Below, in pieces: positions 28,795 through 28,944 of a stretch of 28,944 nt of DNA (the first letter of the stretch is position 1; each line of letters begins with the position of its first letter). Under the pieces are notes generated by a model. That model saw only the letters and a program-made list of their open reading frames with translations. It was not told the origin of the DNA and did not search any database. The translations under genes and the position numbers were made by a program. Origin of the DNA: a virus; the IMG/VR virus record IMGVR_UViG_3300037427_003848, positions 1-28,944 of that record. The stretch is one strand, 5' to 3'.

Positions 28795-28944
28795 ATGCTC
28801 GAGCAGACTAAATATAGCAATCTACTAAACACTCTACAGACTATTCAAGATGAAGATGTAGTAGATATTAAGCTACCCACTACTGGTCAAAAAGCTCAAT
28901 TTCGTAAGTTTACGGTAAGTCAACAAAAGGACGTCCTTAAGTCC
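28795..28944 (+). CDS. Baseplate hub-type protein, 5' end only
   Basis: Fifty codons to the window edge, beginning MLEQTKYSNLLNTLQTIQDE, with IKLPTTGQKAQFRKFTVSQQKDVLK. The strand followed by a Phe-Arg pair and a helix is typical of the T4 baseplate protein family that includes gp26 (family attribution from memory). No stop is reached. The ATG follows a TATAAT by 7 bases. Its neighbour upstream has a related start. Confidence 0.5.
   Translation, partial: MLEQTKYSNLLNTLQTIQDEDVVDIKLPTTGQKAQFRKFTVSQQKDVLKS

Overview
The window is a core segment of the genome of a T4-type myovirus (contractile-tailed double-stranded DNA phage). Recognisable T4 counterparts are DNA polymerase gp43, recombinase UvsX, helicase gp41, single-strand binding protein gp32, sliding clamp gp45, RNase H (FEN family), primase gp61, neck protein gp14, large terminase gp17, tail sheath gp18 and tail tube gp19. 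The DNA is AT-rich, genes are tightly packed with many 4-base ATGA overlaps, and no tRNA, CRISPR or insertion sequence was seen. Several proteins (gp17, gp18, gp32 and an acidic GKGGKASKG protein) resemble, from memory, those of marine T4-like phages more than T4 itself. The host cannot be named from the sequence.

Layout. Positions 1-3355: start of a leftward gene, then gp43 and two small genes, closed by a perfectly palindromic terminator. 3443-8637: uvsX, a small convergent gene, a nucleotide-metabolism pair (a QueC-like enzyme and GMP reductase, joined by ATGA), a late-type gene with 18-residue repeats and a hydrophobic Gly/Ala domain, and a stand-alone class II glutamine amidotransferase. 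8692-16381: replication block (gp41, DHH phosphoesterase, gp32, gp45, several small unknowns, RNase H, gp61). 16378-18041: leftward genes including an FtsZ/tubulin-like GTPase. 18067-19681: four small rightward genes, one a predicted membrane-anchored zinc ribbon. 19692-21580: leftward genes (gp14-like neck protein, an unknown and an acidic low-complexity protein). 21595 to the end: the rightward terminase and tail block (gp17, three proteins with a likely tail-tube fold, gp18, then baseplate-hub-like genes). There is no gene-free stretch above 300 bases.

Expression signals are the most unusual part. Promoter-proximal genes lack Shine-Dalgarno sequences and instead carry a promoter -10 element only about 5-10 bases before the start codon, which predicts leaderless mRNAs. 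There are two classes: sigma70-like (TTGATT or TTGAAT, usually 17 bp, TATAAT) before replication genes, and T4-late-like (TATAAATA, then usually exactly 5 bases, then ATG) before structural genes and the tubulin-like gene. The same rule places the terminase start at an ATT codon (21595), 36 codons upstream of the first ATG; the added segment looks like the normal gp17 N-terminus.

The genes together describe recombination-dependent T4-type replication, late transcription into packaging and tail assembly, and an added nucleotide module that could feed 7-deazaguanine chemistry. Clamp loader, gp46/47, capsid and portal genes are not in this window.
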